From positions 1 to 64,000 of the forward strand of contig QCSX01000005.1 of the NCBI GenBank assembly GCA_003209065.1: a stretch of 64,000 nucleotides of DNA, written 5' to 3'. Shown here piece after piece: positions 27,019 to 36,953 of the stretch. The notes below the pieces were generated by a model. The model ran no database searches. It was not told where the DNA came from and saw only the letters and a list, made by a program, of their open reading frames with translations. This DNA comes from Prochlorococcus sp. AG-670-N10. GTDB taxonomy: Bacteria; Cyanobacteriota; Cyanobacteriia; PCC-6307; Cyanobiaceae. Position numbers and translations under genes: made by a program. Each line of letters begins with the position of its first letter. Position 1 is the first letter of the stretch.

Positions 27019-27774
27019 TTAAGGCTCTGAAATTATCTTTCCATTTTGCGCATCTAGAGCAACTGACCTTAATTCATCACAACCCTCTTTTAATGTTGGA
27101 TAAGCAAACATCCCACTTCCTGCAATAAAACAATTAGCACCAGCTTCTGCACATTGCGAAATGGTCCAATTTGCTTTTATTCCGCCATCAACTTCAATAT
27201 CTACATTTAAATTCTTTTCAATTACGAAGTGTCTAATTTTTCTTATTTTATTTAACATTGTTGGTATGTAAGCTTGTCCACCAAATCCTGGATTAACGGT
27301 CATTACTAGGACATGATCAACCATATCCATAATGTTTTCAATCATTTCAAATGGCGTATGAGGATTTAATGCAACCGATGGTGATCCTCCAAGATCTCTT
27401 ATCTTTCCAAGAACTCTATGAAGGTGAATATTAGCTTCAGCATGAGCTATGACAACTCCAGGCTCTCCATTAGGACCTTTGGTAGCTTTTACATATGCCT
27501 CAAGCATGGTCTCACAATTATATTGGCTTACCATTAATTGAGTCTCAAAAGGAACTTCGCAATATTTTCTACATGCAGCAATCATTTCAGGACCAAATGT
27601 CAGATTTGGTACAAAATTTCCATCCATGACATCAAATTGAATACGGTCTACACCTGCTTCTTCAAGATCTTTAACGCATGCCCCCATATTGGCCCAGTCT
27701 GCCGGTAGTACGGAAGGAATTATTTGAATTGGTCGATTAACACCTACTGAATTTTTAGAGTTAGTTTCGGGCAT
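27019..27774 (-). CDS. rpe: Ribulose-phosphate 3-epimerase homologue with altered metal ligands
   Basis: Rpe interconverts ribulose 5-phosphate and xylulose 5-phosphate in the Calvin and pentose phosphate cycles. The 251-residue TIM-barrel protein has PSVLPADW, FDVMDGNFVPNLTFGP, the phosphate-binding MTVNPGFGGQ and EVDGGI. The metal-binding aspartates align to Asp48 and Asp196, but both histidine ligands seen in characterised enzymes are Gln here: Gln46 in RIQFDVMDG and Gln79 in FETQLMV. The frame is intact, so this is a real substitution unless there is a sequencing error. Context (glpX next, divergently) supports a carbon-fixation role. A related sugar-phosphate epimerase is the alternative. 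Confidence 0.87.
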   Translation of the reverse strand: MPETNSKNSVGVNRPIQIIPSVLPADWANMGACVKDLEEAGVDRIQFDVMDGNFVPNLTFGPEMIAACRKYCEVPFETQLMVSQYNCETMLEAYVKATKGPNGEPGVVIAHAEANIHLHRVLGKIRDLGGSPSVALNPHTPFEMIENIMDMVDHVLVMTVNPGFGGQAYIPTMLNKIRKIRHFVIEKNLNVDIEVDGGIKANWTISQCAEAGANCFIAGSGMFAYPTLKEGCDELRSVALDAQNGKIISEP

Positions 27775-27961
27775 TTTATTTTTAAAATATTTAATAAAGA
27801 TACTATATTTGGTTGCTTATTCCTAATTTCAAGTCACGGCCTGATAAAGTAACACCTGCAAAGAGTTAAAAAAAACTAATAAGCAAATTAATTCTTATAA
27901 AAAAGGCATTTTTTATGAGAGTATGTTTTAAACCTCTTAGAAAATCTTTTAAAATTTAATT

Positions 27962-28963
27962 GTGAATCAAACTTTAATTCAAGAAATTCTCGAAGTAGTC
28001 GAGCAAGCCGCAATCGCATCAGCAAAACTTACAGGTTTAGGTCAGAAAGACGAAGCTGATGCAGCTGCTGTTGAAGCAATGAGGTTGCGTATGGGCAAAA
28101 TTGAGATGAAAGGAAAAATTGTAATAGGTGAAGGTGAACGTGACGAAGCACCAATGTTATATATAGGGGAAGAGGTAGGTAGTGGAAACGGTCCAGGGGT
28201 TGACTTTGCTGTAGACCCTTGTGAAGGAACTAATTTATGTGCTAACAACCAACGAGGATCCATGGCAGTATTAGCTGCTTCCGACACTGGGGGGCTTTTC
28301 AATGCACCTGATTTTTATATGAATAAATTGGCAGCACCTCCAGCGGCAAAAGGAAAGGTAGATATAAGGAATTCAGCTACTGAGAATTTAAAAATTTTAA
28401 GTAATTGCTTAGATCTAGCGATTGATGAACTTACTGTAGTAGTTATGGATAGAGCAAGACATAAAGGTTTGATCAAGGAGATTCGAGAATGTGGAGCAAA
28501 AATTCAACCAATTTCTGATGGAGACGTTCAAGCTGCAATTGCTTGCGGATTTGCTGGTACAGGGACTCATTGCTTAATGGGTATTGGAGCAGCTCCAGAA
28601 GGTGTTATATCTGCCGCTGCAATGAGAGCTCTTGGTGGACATTTTCAAGGTCAGTTAGTTTATGACCCTGCAATTGCGCAAACTTCTGAATGGGCTGACT
28701 ATACAAAAGAAGGAAATATAAAACGTTTAAATGAAATGGGAATTACTGATATTGACAAAATCTATGAGGCCAATGAACTTGCATCAGGAGAAAATGTGAT
28801 CTTTGCGGGAAGTGGAATTACTGATGGATTATTATTTGATGGAGTCAAATTTGAAAAAGACTGTACTAGAACCAGTAGCCTTGTAATAAGTACATTGGAT
28901 AGCACTTGTCGATTTACAAATACAATACACATGAAAGATGGTGCTAAAAGTATTAGCCTTTAA
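27962..28963 (+). CDS. glpX: Class II fructose-1,6-/sedoheptulose-1,7-bisphosphatase
   Basis: This GlpX-type enzyme removes the 1-phosphate from fructose and sedoheptulose bisphosphates and is the main Calvin-cycle bisphosphatase of cyanobacteria. The 333-residue protein contains [19 protein letters not shown], the metal-binding [17 protein letters not shown] and a C-terminal catalytic segment. The GTG start at 27962 gives the conserved [16 protein letters not shown]. It is divergent from rpe over 187 bases, which contain a possible 14-codon leader frame (27915-27959). hemA starts 17 bases after its stop. Confidence 0.96.
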   Translation: MNQTLIQEILEVVEQAAIASAKLTGLGQKDEADAAAVEAMRLRMGKIEMKGKIVIGEGERDEAPMLYIGEEVGSGNGPGVDFAVDPCEGTNLCANNQRGSMAVLAASDTGGLFNAPDFYMNKLAAPPAAKGKVDIRNSATENLKILSNCLDLAIDELTVVVMDRARHKGLIKEIRECGAKIQPISDGDVQAAIACGFAGTGTHCLMGIGAAPEGVISAAAMRALGGHFQGQLVYDPAIAQTSEWADYTKEGNIKRLNEMGITDIDKIYEANELASGENVIFAGSGITDGLLFDGVKFEKDCTRTSSLVISTLDSTCRFTNTIHMKDGAKSISL

Positions 28964-28980
28964 TATTTCAATTTAATTTT

Positions 28981-30282
28981 ATGCATATTGTTGTCGTCGG
29001 ACTAAGTCATCGCACGGCACCTGTCGAAGTGCGTGAGAAGTTAAGTATTCCAGATCACTTGATTGCAGAATCATTAACAACTTTGCGGGCATTCTCCGAT
29101 ATTTTAGAAGTTTCTATTTTAAGTACTTGTAACAGGTTAGAAATATATGCTCTAGTAAAAGACAAACTCATTGGAATTTCCTCAATTAAAGAATTTTTAA
29201 CAGATTACTCGAGCGTAAATTTTGAAGACCTAAATCCTCATCTTTTTGACTTTAGACAAGAAGAAGCTGTTTTACATTTAATGAAAGTCTCAGCTGGATT
29301 AGATAGCCTCGTTTTGGGCGAAGGTCAAATACTCTCGCAAGTTAAAAAAATGATGAGAATAGGTCAGGAGAATCAATCTACCGGTCCAATTCTTAATAGG
29401 TTATTAAGTCAATCAGTTAGTGCCGGGAAGAAAGTTAGATCTGAAACTAATTTAGGAACTGGCGCTGTATCAATTAGCTCAGCCGCTGTTGAACTCGCTC
29501 AATTAAAAATTGGACAGGATCATGGTGTTGATGGGCTCGTTAGTTTGAAATCTGAAAAAGTTCTTGTCGTTGGAGCTGGAAGGATGAGTAGACTTTTAAT
29601 AACTCATTTGAAATCAAAAGGATGTAATAAGCTCACTCTTTTAAATAGAAATATTGATAGAGCCGTTAATCTTGCAGGAGATTTCCCAGATCTTGAAATA
29701 AATTGCAAGAGTTTAAATGAATTGGATCAAAATATATCTTTATCCTCTCTTGTCTTTACTAGTACTGCCTCTGAAAAACCTTTTATTGATTTAGCAAGAG
29801 TTGAAAATATTAGTTTAAATAACAAACTTAAATTTATTGATATAGGTGTTCCAAGAAATATATCAAATGATGTTAAACATCATGCCTCTATAGAGTCTTT
29901 TGATGTAGATGACTTGGAAGAAGTTGTTTCAAGAAATCAAGAATTTAGACAAAAAATAGCAAAAGAGGCTGAATCTTTAGTTAAAGATGAAAGAATCATT
30001 TTTTTGGAGTGGTGGGCTAGTTTGGAAGCAGTTCCAGTAATAAATAAATTAAGATCTGATTTGGAGTTAATAAGAAAAGAAGAGTTACAAAAAGCACTAA
30101 GTAGAATGGGACCTGATTTTTCTGCTCGAGAAAGGAAAGTTGTAGAGGCTTTAACTAAAGGGATTATTAATAAGATTCTTCACACACCAGTCACTAAATT
30201 GAGAAGTCCTCAGTCAAGAGATGAAAGACAAGCATCATTAAAAATCGTTGAAAAATTGTTTTCTTTGGTAGATGATGAATAA
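28981..30282 (+). CDS. hemA: Glutamyl-tRNA reductase
   Basis: HemA reduces glutamyl-tRNA(Glu) to glutamate-1-semialdehyde with NADPH, the committed step toward heme, chlorophyll and bilins. The 433-residue protein has GLSHRTAPVEVREKL, catalytic Cys50 in LSTCNRLE, the SAGLDSLVLGEGQIL motif, an NADPH-binding VLVVGAGRMS segment and the C-terminal dimerisation helix. Placement 17 bases behind glpX suggests co-transcription of a carbon-fixation gene with the first tetrapyrrole gene. Confidence 0.97.
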   Translation: MHIVVVGLSHRTAPVEVREKLSIPDHLIAESLTTLRAFSDILEVSILSTCNRLEIYALVKDKLIGISSIKEFLTDYSSVNFEDLNPHLFDFRQEEAVLHLMKVSAGLDSLVLGEGQILSQVKKMMRIGQENQSTGPILNRLLSQSVSAGKKVRSETNLGTGAVSISSAAVELAQLKIGQDHGVDGLVSLKSEKVLVVGAGRMSRLLITHLKSKGCNKLTLLNRNIDRAVNLAGDFPDLEINCKSLNELDQNISLSSLVFTSTASEKPFIDLARVENISLNNKLKFIDIGVPRNISNDVKHHASIESFDVDDLEEVVSRNQEFRQKIAKEAESLVKDERIIFLEWWASLEAVPVINKLRSDLELIRKEELQKALSRMGPDFSARERKVVEALTKGIINKILHTPVTKLRSPQSRDERQASLKIVEKLFSLVDDE

Positions 30283-30420
30283 AATTTTTAAAAATAACTG
30301 ACTTTATATTAAGTTTTTCATTAGATTTTTCTAAATACCTTTGTAAAGTGGCCATTTCCATTTTTAAATTTGCACATAATCAGTTAATTTTAATAGTTGA
30401 GTATACCTCCATTAAATTGA

Positions 30421-31716
30421 ATGAAGCGTGTGTTGGCAATCATCCTCGGAGGAGGAAAAGGTTCTAGGCTTTATCCCTTAACAAAAATGAGGGCTAAACC
30501 TGCAGTTCCTTTAGCAGGTAAATATCGTTTAATTGATATCCCAATTAGTAATTGTATTAATTCTGGGATTAATAAAATGTACGTTTTAACTCAGTTTAAT
30601 AGTGCTTCTCTTAACAGACATATTGGTAGAACCTACAATTTAAGTGCTCCTTTTGGGCAAGGATTTGTGGAGGTACTAGCTGCTCAGCAAACTCCTGATA
30701 GTCCAAAGTGGTTTGAAGGTACTGCTGATGCAGTAAGAAAATATCAATGGTTGTTTCAAGAGTGGGATGTGGACGAATATTTAATATTGTCTGGTGATCA
30801 GCTCTATAGAATGGACTATAGTTTATTTGTTCAACACCATAGAGATAATAAAGCTGATTTAACAGTAGCTGCCTTACCTGTTGATGAATCTCAGGCTGAA
30901 GGTTTTGGGCTTATGAGAACAGATGATTTGGGTAATATTAAAGAATTTAGTGAAAAGCCAACTGGTGAGAAATTAAAATCAATGGCGGTTGATACCTCTA
31001 AGTTCGGATTAACCAAGGAATCGGCATCAGAGAAACCGTATCTTGCCTCTATGGGAATATATGTTTTTAGTAGAAAGACTCTTTTTGATCTCTTAAATAA
31101 ATTTCCTAATTATACAGATTTTGGTAAAGATATAATCCCTGAGGCGTTAGGTAGAGGAGATACTTTAAAAAGTTATGTTTTTGATGATTACTGGGAAGAT
31201 ATTGGAACTATAGGAGCATTTTTTGAATCGAACTTAGCATTAACTCAACAACCAAAACCGCCATTTAGTTTTTATGATGAAAAATTTCCAATATACACAA
31301 GACCTAGATACCTTCCCCCCTCAAAACTTGTAGATGCTCAAATAACTGATTCAATAGTTTGTGAGGGAACAATTTTGAAATCCTGTAGCATTTTGCATTG
31401 TGTCTTAGGCGTTAGGAGCAGAATTGAAAGCGATTCTATTATTGAAGATACCCTAGTCATGGGTGCCGATTTCTTTGAATCACCAGAGGAAAGGATTGAA
31501 TTAAGAAAAGGTGGTGGTACTCCTCTTGGAGTTGGCGAAGGCTCAACTATTAAAAGAGCAATCCTAGATAAGAATGCCAGAATTGGAAATAATGTGGTGA
31601 TAGTTAATAAAGATAGAGTTGAAGAGGCAGATAAACCAGAGCTTGGATTTTATATAAGAAATGGAATCGTTGTAGTAGTTAAAAATGCAACTATTGCTAA
31701 CGGAATAATTATTTAA
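30421..31716 (+). CDS. glgC: Glucose-1-phosphate adenylyltransferase (ADP-glucose pyrophosphorylase)
   Basis: GlgC makes ADP-glucose for glycogen and is the control point of carbon storage. The 431-residue protein starts with the nucleotide-binding [12 protein letters not shown], has [19 protein letters not shown], the glucose-1-phosphate region EKPTGEKLK, and a C-terminal left-handed beta helix (from about 310) with [12 protein letters not shown] at the end, typical of the cyanobacterial 3-phosphoglycerate-activated form. A 138-base upstream region separates it from hemA, so it probably has its own promoter. Confidence 0.96.
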   Translation: MKRVLAIILGGGKGSRLYPLTKMRAKPAVPLAGKYRLIDIPISNCINSGINKMYVLTQFNSASLNRHIGRTYNLSAPFGQGFVEVLAAQQTPDSPKWFEGTADAVRKYQWLFQEWDVDEYLILSGDQLYRMDYSLFVQHHRDNKADLTVAALPVDESQAEGFGLMRTDDLGNIKEFSEKPTGEKLKSMAVDTSKFGLTKESASEKPYLASMGIYVFSRKTLFDLLNKFPNYTDFGKDIIPEALGRGDTLKSYVFDDYWEDIGTIGAFFESNLALTQQPKPPFSFYDEKFPIYTRPRYLPPSKLVDAQITDSIVCEGTILKSCSILHCVLGVRSRIESDSIIEDTLVMGADFFESPEERIELRKGGGTPLGVGEGSTIKRAILDKNARIGNNVVIVNKDRVEEADKPELGFYIRNGIVVVVKNATIANGIII

Positions 31717-31814
31717 TTTAGTTTTTCGATCATTTTTCGCTGACATAAGTAATGTTTTTTAAGCAATTTCTCTAAGTTGCATGCAATATATAATTATCTC
31801 ATTTTTTATTTTTT

Positions 31815-33233
31815 ATGTCCAAGGCACATTTTGGTTTAATCGGTCTTGGAGTTATGGGGGAGAATTTAGTTCTTAATGCAGAAAGAAATGGATTTTCTAG
31901 TGTAGTTTTTAACAGAACCTATTTAAAAACTCAAGAATTCTTAGAAGGTAGAGGTTTAGGAAAGAATGTAGAAGGTGCTAAAACACTTCAAGAATTTGTG
32001 AATAAGCTTGAGAGACCAAGAAGAATTTTAATGATGGTTAAAGCCGGGGCAGCTACAGATGCTGTTATTGATAATATTTCTGAATATCTTGAAGAAGGTG
32101 ATTTATTAATTGATGGAGGTAATTCTCAGTTTAAAGATACTGAAAGAAGAGTTGCGACTCTTGAAAGTAAAAGCTTTGGATATATAGGAATGGGTGTCTC
32201 TGGAGGGGCCAAAGGAGCCTTGGAGGGGCCAAGCATGATGCCTGGAGGAACTAAAGCCTCTTATGACGCCATAGAAAGTTTATTGACTAAAATGGCTGCG
32301 AAAGTGGAAGACGGTCCTTGTGTTGCTTATGTTGGACCCGGTGGTTCAGGCCATTTCGTTAAAACTGTTCACAATGGTATTGAATATGGCATTGAGCAAA
32401 TTCTTGCAGAAGCTTATGACCTTATGAAAAGAGTCAAAAATATGAATGGATCACAAATGGCAGAGGTTTTTGGTCTTTGGAATAATACTGATGAATTGGC
32501 ATCTTATCTTGTAGAAATAACGCAGATATGTTTAAACACCAAAGATGAACTAACAGGCGAAGATGTTGTGGAAAAAATATTGGATAAAGCTGGCCAAAAA
32601 GGTACTGGATTGTGGACTGTTGTTAGTGCCTTAGAACTTGGTATATCAGTTCCCACTATTTATGCTTCATTAAATGCAAGGGTTATGAGTTCCCTTAAGG
32701 TTCAACGTAGTGAAATCGAGAAAACAATTCCGATGGAAGCTATTGAAGATTTTGATTTAGGAGAAATTTCTAATGGTATGAAACCTTTGTTTGATGCAGT
32801 CGTTCTTGCTACTATTGCTAGTTACGCTCAAGGGATGGATATATTAAGTGAAGCTTCATCAGTTTATAATTACGAGCTAAATATGCCATCTATTGCTCAA
32901 ATATGGAAAGGTGGTTGCATTATTAGATCAAAATTATTAAAAAATATTCAAGATGCATATCAAAAAGATCCAAATTTGAAGAATCTAATTTTTGATGATT
33001 GGTTCAACAATGAAATTTCTACAAGAATTGATAATTTATCAAGTGTCGTTTCTTCTTCAACTAAGGCTGGTATTCCAGTGCCTTGTTTATCAAGCACTTT
33101 AGATTATTTAAATAGTTATAGAACAAACAGACTCCCTCAGAATTTAGTTCAAGCCATGAGAGATTGTTTTGGCTCACATACTTACGAAAGAGTTGATAAG
33201 GAAGGAAGTTTTCATACTGAATGGATGAAATGA
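31815..33233 (+). CDS. gnd: 6-phosphogluconate dehydrogenase (decarboxylating)
   Basis: Gnd oxidises and decarboxylates 6-phosphogluconate to ribulose 5-phosphate with NADP+ in the oxidative pentose phosphate pathway, the main source of reductant in the dark. The 472-residue protein has the GLGVMGEN dinucleotide loop, the active-site segment SGHFVKTVHNGIEYG with Lys183 and Glu190 at their canonical positions, and the C-terminal tail RVDKEGSFHTEW. Its stop overlaps the next gene, pgl, as ATGA, coupling two consecutive steps of the pathway in reverse order. Confidence 0.97.
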   Translation: MSKAHFGLIGLGVMGENLVLNAERNGFSSVVFNRTYLKTQEFLEGRGLGKNVEGAKTLQEFVNKLERPRRILMMVKAGAATDAVIDNISEYLEEGDLLIDGGNSQFKDTERRVATLESKSFGYIGMGVSGGAKGALEGPSMMPGGTKASYDAIESLLTKMAAKVEDGPCVAYVGPGGSGHFVKTVHNGIEYGIEQILAEAYDLMKRVKNMNGSQMAEVFGLWNNTDELASYLVEITQICLNTKDELTGEDVVEKILDKAGQKGTGLWTVVSALELGISVPTIYASLNARVMSSLKVQRSEIEKTIPMEAIEDFDLGEISNGMKPLFDAVVLATIASYAQGMDILSEASSVYNYELNMPSIAQIWKGGCIIRSKLLKNIQDAYQKDPNLKNLIFDDWFNNEISTRIDNLSSVVSSSTKAGIPVPCLSSTLDYLNSYRTNRLPQNLVQAMRDCFGSHTYERVDKEGSFHTEWMK

Positions 33234-33958
33234 TTGAACAATCTTATGGTGGATACAAACTTCACATATATAAAGATAAACTTGAACTCTTTTCTAATGT
33301 CTCTAATTTTATAGAAAATCTAATTGTTCAAACATTAAAAATTAAAGACAGATTTCAATTTTGTGTAAGTGGTGGTTCAACTCCTAAGTCTGTATATCAA
33401 TTACTATCAGAAAGAGATATTGAATGGGAGAAAGTTGATATTTTTTTAGGTGATGAGAGGTGTGTTGATCCAAAATCTGAATTAAGTAACTCTCTGATGT
33501 TAAAGAATTCATTGCTAACTAAATATGGTTCTAAAGCCTTCTTTTATGAGATTTTTAGTGATAAAAAAGTTGATGATAATATCTCTAAAAATTTATTAAT
33601 TTCTAAATTAAATGAAAAATGTAATGGTAAATCTCCATCTTTCGACTTAACTTTATTAGGCCTTGGAGATGATGGTCATACCGCTTCATTATTTCCATAT
33701 CAGAAAGATAATAATGCTGATGATTTAGTGATTTTTAATGAGGGTAAGGGGCTTAAAAGAATTTCTCTAACACCTAAAGTACTCTCTGCTTCTTCAAATA
33801 TAATATTTTTAGTTAGTGGAGCTTCTAAACAATTAGCACTCCAAAGGTTATTGGATAAAGATGAATCTCAAGAAAGGACTCCTTCTAAACTAATTAAATC
33901 AAGTAACCAGATATCAATATTTTGCGATGAAGAATCTTCAAATGAATTATCAATTTAG
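33230..33958 (+). CDS. pgl: 6-phosphogluconolactonase
   Basis: Pgl hydrolyses 6-phosphogluconolactone, the product of glucose-6-phosphate dehydrogenase. The protein has the family's VSGGSTPKSVYQLL, IFLGDERCVDP and LLGLGDDGHTASLFP motifs. I choose the ATG at 33230, which overlaps the gnd stop as ATGA; an ATG three codons upstream (33221) is possible. The DevB name used for this family is unrelated to the exporter adaptor at 6902. Confidence 0.94.
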   Translation: MIEQSYGGYKLHIYKDKLELFSNVSNFIENLIVQTLKIKDRFQFCVSGGSTPKSVYQLLSERDIEWEKVDIFLGDERCVDPKSELSNSLMLKNSLLTKYGSKAFFYEIFSDKKVDDNISKNLLISKLNEKCNGKSPSFDLTLLGLGDDGHTASLFPYQKDNNADDLVIFNEGKGLKRISLTPKVLSASSNIIFLVSGASKQLALQRLLDKDESQERTPSKLIKSSNQISIFCDEESSNELSI

Positions 33959-33988
33959 TTAAAGTCTATATTAGTTCTAAACTAATTA

Positions 33989-34537
33989 ATGAGTAATAAA
34001 AAAGTTTTATTCCAGAAAAAAGAGTTTGAAGGATGGAAAACCTTAAATGATACTGTTATGGGTGGTTCAAGTTCAGCTTATTGCGAAAATACAAATTCTG
34101 GGTTGCTATTAAAGGGAAATATCATAGAGAAAGCTGGAGGCTTTGTTAGCTGTAGATCATCGATATATAAACCTTCATTAGATATTAACGAGTATCAATC
34201 TTTTGAATTAAAAATAGATGGTCAAGGAAGAACCTTTAAATTTGCAGTCGCATGTGCAGATGACATCCTTGGCCTAACAGAATTTATTCCTGGTGGACTG
34301 AGATGGATAAAATCATTTCCTACTAAGAAATTTGGAACAACTAAGATAGAAATTCCTTTTAATTCTCTTAATCCATCAGTAAGAGCTAATAAGGTCCGTT
34401 TCCCTTTCAAATTCAAACCATCAAAAATTAAGAGATTACAACTGCTACATTCAAAATTTGGAGATGATGGTCTACTTAATGATGGATTCAAATCGGGTCC
34501 AATAAAAATTTTAATAAAATCAATCAGTGTTCTTTGA
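33989..34537 (+). CDS. CIA30-family protein
   Basis: A 182-residue protein with the CIA30 (complex I intermediate-associated protein 30) beta-sandwich pattern: the opening WKTLNDTVMGGSSSAY, the GFVSCRSS strand and KSIKRLQLL-like C-terminal strands (here KIKRLQLL). In mitochondria CIA30 assists complex I assembly. Cyanobacterial members, some fused to dehydrogenase-like domains, are mostly uncharacterised, so an NDH-1 assembly role is only a suggestion. It follows pgl by 30 bases and overlaps the next gene by 11. Confidence 0.85.
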   Translation: MSNKKVLFQKKEFEGWKTLNDTVMGGSSSAYCENTNSGLLLKGNIIEKAGGFVSCRSSIYKPSLDINEYQSFELKIDGQGRTFKFAVACADDILGLTEFIPGGLRWIKSFPTKKFGTTKIEIPFNSLNPSVRANKVRFPFKFKPSKIKRLQLLHSKFGDDGLLNDGFKSGPIKILIKSISVL

Positions 34538-34913
34538 AGATTTTGACGAAAAATTTAATACTTTAATTGCTAAGTCTGCAGATCTAACAAATAAACCTTT
34601 TCTGCACTCAGTCGTAAAGATTAATGGGGAATATGAAAGAGATAATGTGGATATTGATTTAACTGTAAATATTTTATGTAGAGATAATGAAGGGAAAAGA
34701 TTGGATATTTATGATCTTGAGTTGGAACTTTTCAAATCAAATAGTGAATTAGTTTTAGTTATTTCAAAGCTGAATTTTCCTGAGGAACCTATTTTATGGA
34801 GTGGTGTAAAAACAATATGGATGAATAGTAGTGATGGCAAAAAATGCTCTCCACCAAAATATAGTTCAAGATTGGAGAACCTTGCTACGAGGATTAAAAT
34901 TTTTATTACTTAG
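34527..34913 (+). CDS. Conserved protein of unknown function
   Basis: A 128-residue frame with a GTG start overlapping the CIA30 gene by 11 bases. No domain is recognised. It is acidic overall, with predicted alternating strands (IDLTVNILC, LELELFKSN, LVLVISKLNF) and a basic C-terminus, and has no signal peptide or membrane helix. The overlap suggests translation coupled to the CIA30-family gene and perhaps a shared role. It converges on ilvD with a 17-base gap. An alternative later start cannot be excluded. Confidence 0.7.
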   Translation: MFFEDFDEKFNTLIAKSADLTNKPFLHSVVKINGEYERDNVDIDLTVNILCRDNEGKRLDIYDLELELFKSNSELVLVISKLNFPEEPILWSGVKTIWMNSSDGKKCSPPKYSSRLENLATRIKIFIT

Positions 34914-34930
34914 AACAGTTTATTAGGAGA

Positions 34931-36610
34931 TTATTCTTCCAAATCTGTAACAGCTCCTAGGCTTGAGGTGCTAACAATTCTTGAATATTTAGAAAGAACT
35001 CCTTTTTTATATTTTTTACTAGGCTTTTCCCAGTTACTTCTTCTCATTTCTAATTCCTCATCAGATAGTTCAACTTCTATTAATTGGTTTGTCGCATCAA
35101 CAGTTATTAAATCGCCTTCTTTTATTAACGCTATATTTCCTCCTACTGCTGCCTCTGGTGCAATATGGCCAACAACTAGGCCATAGGTGCCTCCACTAAA
35201 TCTACCATCAGTTATTAGAGCTACTTTTTCACCAAGTCCTTGCCCAACAATTGCGGATGTTGGTGCCAACATTTCTCTCATCCCTGGTCCGCCCACAGGA
35301 CCTTCATTTCTTATAACAACAACATTACCAGCTTTAATATTATTATTCAAAATTGATTTGAGACAATCCTCCTCACTCTCAAAAATGCGAGCAGGTCCTT
35401 TTAATACTGGATTCTTTATTCCACTAATTTTGGCTACACAACCTTCCGAGGCTAAGTTACCTTTTAGAATCGCTAAGTGACCTTTTTTATAAAGCGGATT
35501 ATCAATATCTCGAATGACATCCTGATTCTCTGGAGGTTTATCTGGAATATCTTTTAAGGATTCAACTATTGTTTTATCCTCTATGTTTCTACAATTACCA
35601 TGTATCAAACCTGCGTTTAGAAGTATTTTCATAACTTGTGGGATTCCACCTGCCTTATGAAGATCGACTGTTACGTATTTACCGCTGGGTTTTAAGTCGC
35701 AAATTACAGGTACTTTTTGTCTTATTCTTTCGAAATCATCAATATTTATATCTATACCTGCTGTATTTGCTATTGCTAATATATGGAGAACGGCATTAGT
35801 TGAACCTCCAATTGCCATAATGACAGATATTGCATTCTCAAATGATTCTTTAGTCATGAGAGTTAAAGGTCGAATGTCTTTTCTAATTGCATCAACTAAT
35901 ATTTCAGCACTTTTTTCAGCGCTAACTTCCTTCTCATAATCTTCAGCTGCCATTGTTGAACTATAAGGAAGACTTAAACCCAAGACTTCTATAACGGCAG
36001 ACATGGTGTTAGCTGTAAACATTCCTCCACAACTTCCAGCTCCTGGGATACAATTTTTTTCAACCTCAATTAATCTCTTCTCATTTATTTTCCCAGAAGT
36101 TAATTGCCCAACAGCTTCAAATGCACTGACAACGGTAAGATCTTCACCGTTTAATTTACCAGGTTTTATTGTTCCTCCATAAATAAATATGGATGGGATA
36201 TTCATTCTTGCAATTGCAATCATTGCTCCTGGCATATTTTTATCACAACCTCCAATAGCTAAAACTCCGTCCATACTTTGCGCATTACATGCTGTTTCGA
36301 TTGAATCAGCTATAACCTCTCTTGAAACTAGGGAATATTTCATTCCCTCTGTTCCCATAGAGATTCCATCACTTACGGTAATGGTTCCGAACATCTGAGG
36401 CATTCCTCCTGCTTCTCTTATTGACTCTTCAGCTTTTAGAGCCAATTTGTTTAACCCCATATTGCATGGTGTGATAGTACTAAATCCGTTAGCAACTCCA
36501 ATAATAGGTTTAGTAAAATCTTCATCACTAAAACCAACAGCTCTTAACATTGATCTGTTGGGAGATCTTTGGACACCTTGAGTTATTGCAGATGATCTTA
36601 ATTTATTCAT
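34931..36610 (-). CDS. ilvD: Dihydroxy-acid dehydratase
   Basis: IlvD dehydrates 2,3-dihydroxy acids to 2-keto acids in isoleucine and valine synthesis. The 559-residue protein has the three cluster cysteines Cys49 ([11 protein letters not shown]), Cys122 (GGCDKNMPG) and Cys194 ([13 protein letters not shown]), plus the Mg-site region GGSTNAVLH and the C-terminal [11 protein letters not shown]. Length and motifs are normal. The spacing of the cysteines resembles that of [2Fe-2S] forms, which are more oxygen-tolerant; this is inference. Confidence 0.96.
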   Translation of the reverse strand: MNKLRSSAITQGVQRSPNRSMLRAVGFSDEDFTKPIIGVANGFSTITPCNMGLNKLALKAEESIREAGGMPQMFGTITVSDGISMGTEGMKYSLVSREVIADSIETACNAQSMDGVLAIGGCDKNMPGAMIAIARMNIPSIFIYGGTIKPGKLNGEDLTVVSAFEAVGQLTSGKINEKRLIEVEKNCIPGAGSCGGMFTANTMSAVIEVLGLSLPYSSTMAAEDYEKEVSAEKSAEILVDAIRKDIRPLTLMTKESFENAISVIMAIGGSTNAVLHILAIANTAGIDINIDDFERIRQKVPVICDLKPSGKYVTVDLHKAGGIPQVMKILLNAGLIHGNCRNIEDKTIVESLKDIPDKPPENQDVIRDIDNPLYKKGHLAILKGNLASEGCVAKISGIKNPVLKGPARIFESEEDCLKSILNNNIKAGNVVVIRNEGPVGGPGMREMLAPTSAIVGQGLGEKVALITDGRFSGGTYGLVVGHIAPEAAVGGNIALIKEGDLITVDATNQLIEVELSDEELEMRRSNWEKPSKKYKKGVLSKYSRIVSTSSLGAVTDLEE

Positions 36611-36633
36611 ATGATTTGAGAACCTTTTTTATT

Positions 36634-36924
36634 TTATTGTCCTAACTCCTCAAGTTGCCTCCTTACATCAGCAATTGCAGAATTAAGCTCTTCAACTTTC
36701 TGCTCTAATTTATCCCCTTCAAGGTCTTTAATGTTTTCGTTAGTGTCAGTAGCCTCTGAACCATCTTGAATTCTAGATGAATACATCATTGCTTTTTGTT
36801 TCTTTTCTTCTTTTCTTTTATCTGCTTCGGAGATTAACCACCATGCCAAACCTGCGGCTCCGATAAAAGCCCCACTTATTAAAGATAAAAAATTATTTGA
36901 AGACGAATCTCTATATTCAGACAT
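36634..36924 (-). CDS. Small membrane-anchored coiled-coil protein
   Basis: A 96-residue protein with a short polar N-terminus, one membrane helix (about 13-31, FLSLISGAFIGAAGLAWWL) and a charged C-terminal part that should form a coiled coil ending VRRQLEELGQ. I recognise no family. It lies between ilvD (23 bases) and the Upp-like gene (29 bases) on the same strand, and could be co-transcribed with either. A structural or scaffolding role would fit its form, but nothing in the sequence proves one. Confidence 0.75.
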   Translation of the reverse strand: MSEYRDSSSNNFLSLISGAFIGAAGLAWWLISEADKRKEEKKQKAMMYSSRIQDGSEATDTNENIKDLEGDKLEQKVEELNSAIADVRRQLEELGQ

Positions 36925-36953
36925 TGGTAATTAATTTCTATTTATATTATATC

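Noticed and set aside
27775..27961. The rpe-glpX gap considered as a small RNA locus
   Set aside because: No convincing hairpin with U-tract or known cyanobacterial sRNA motif was seen; only a possible short leader frame remains.
34968..36398. Several plus-strand frames opposite ilvD
   Set aside because: All are antisense to conserved ilvD cluster and substrate regions; none has its own features.
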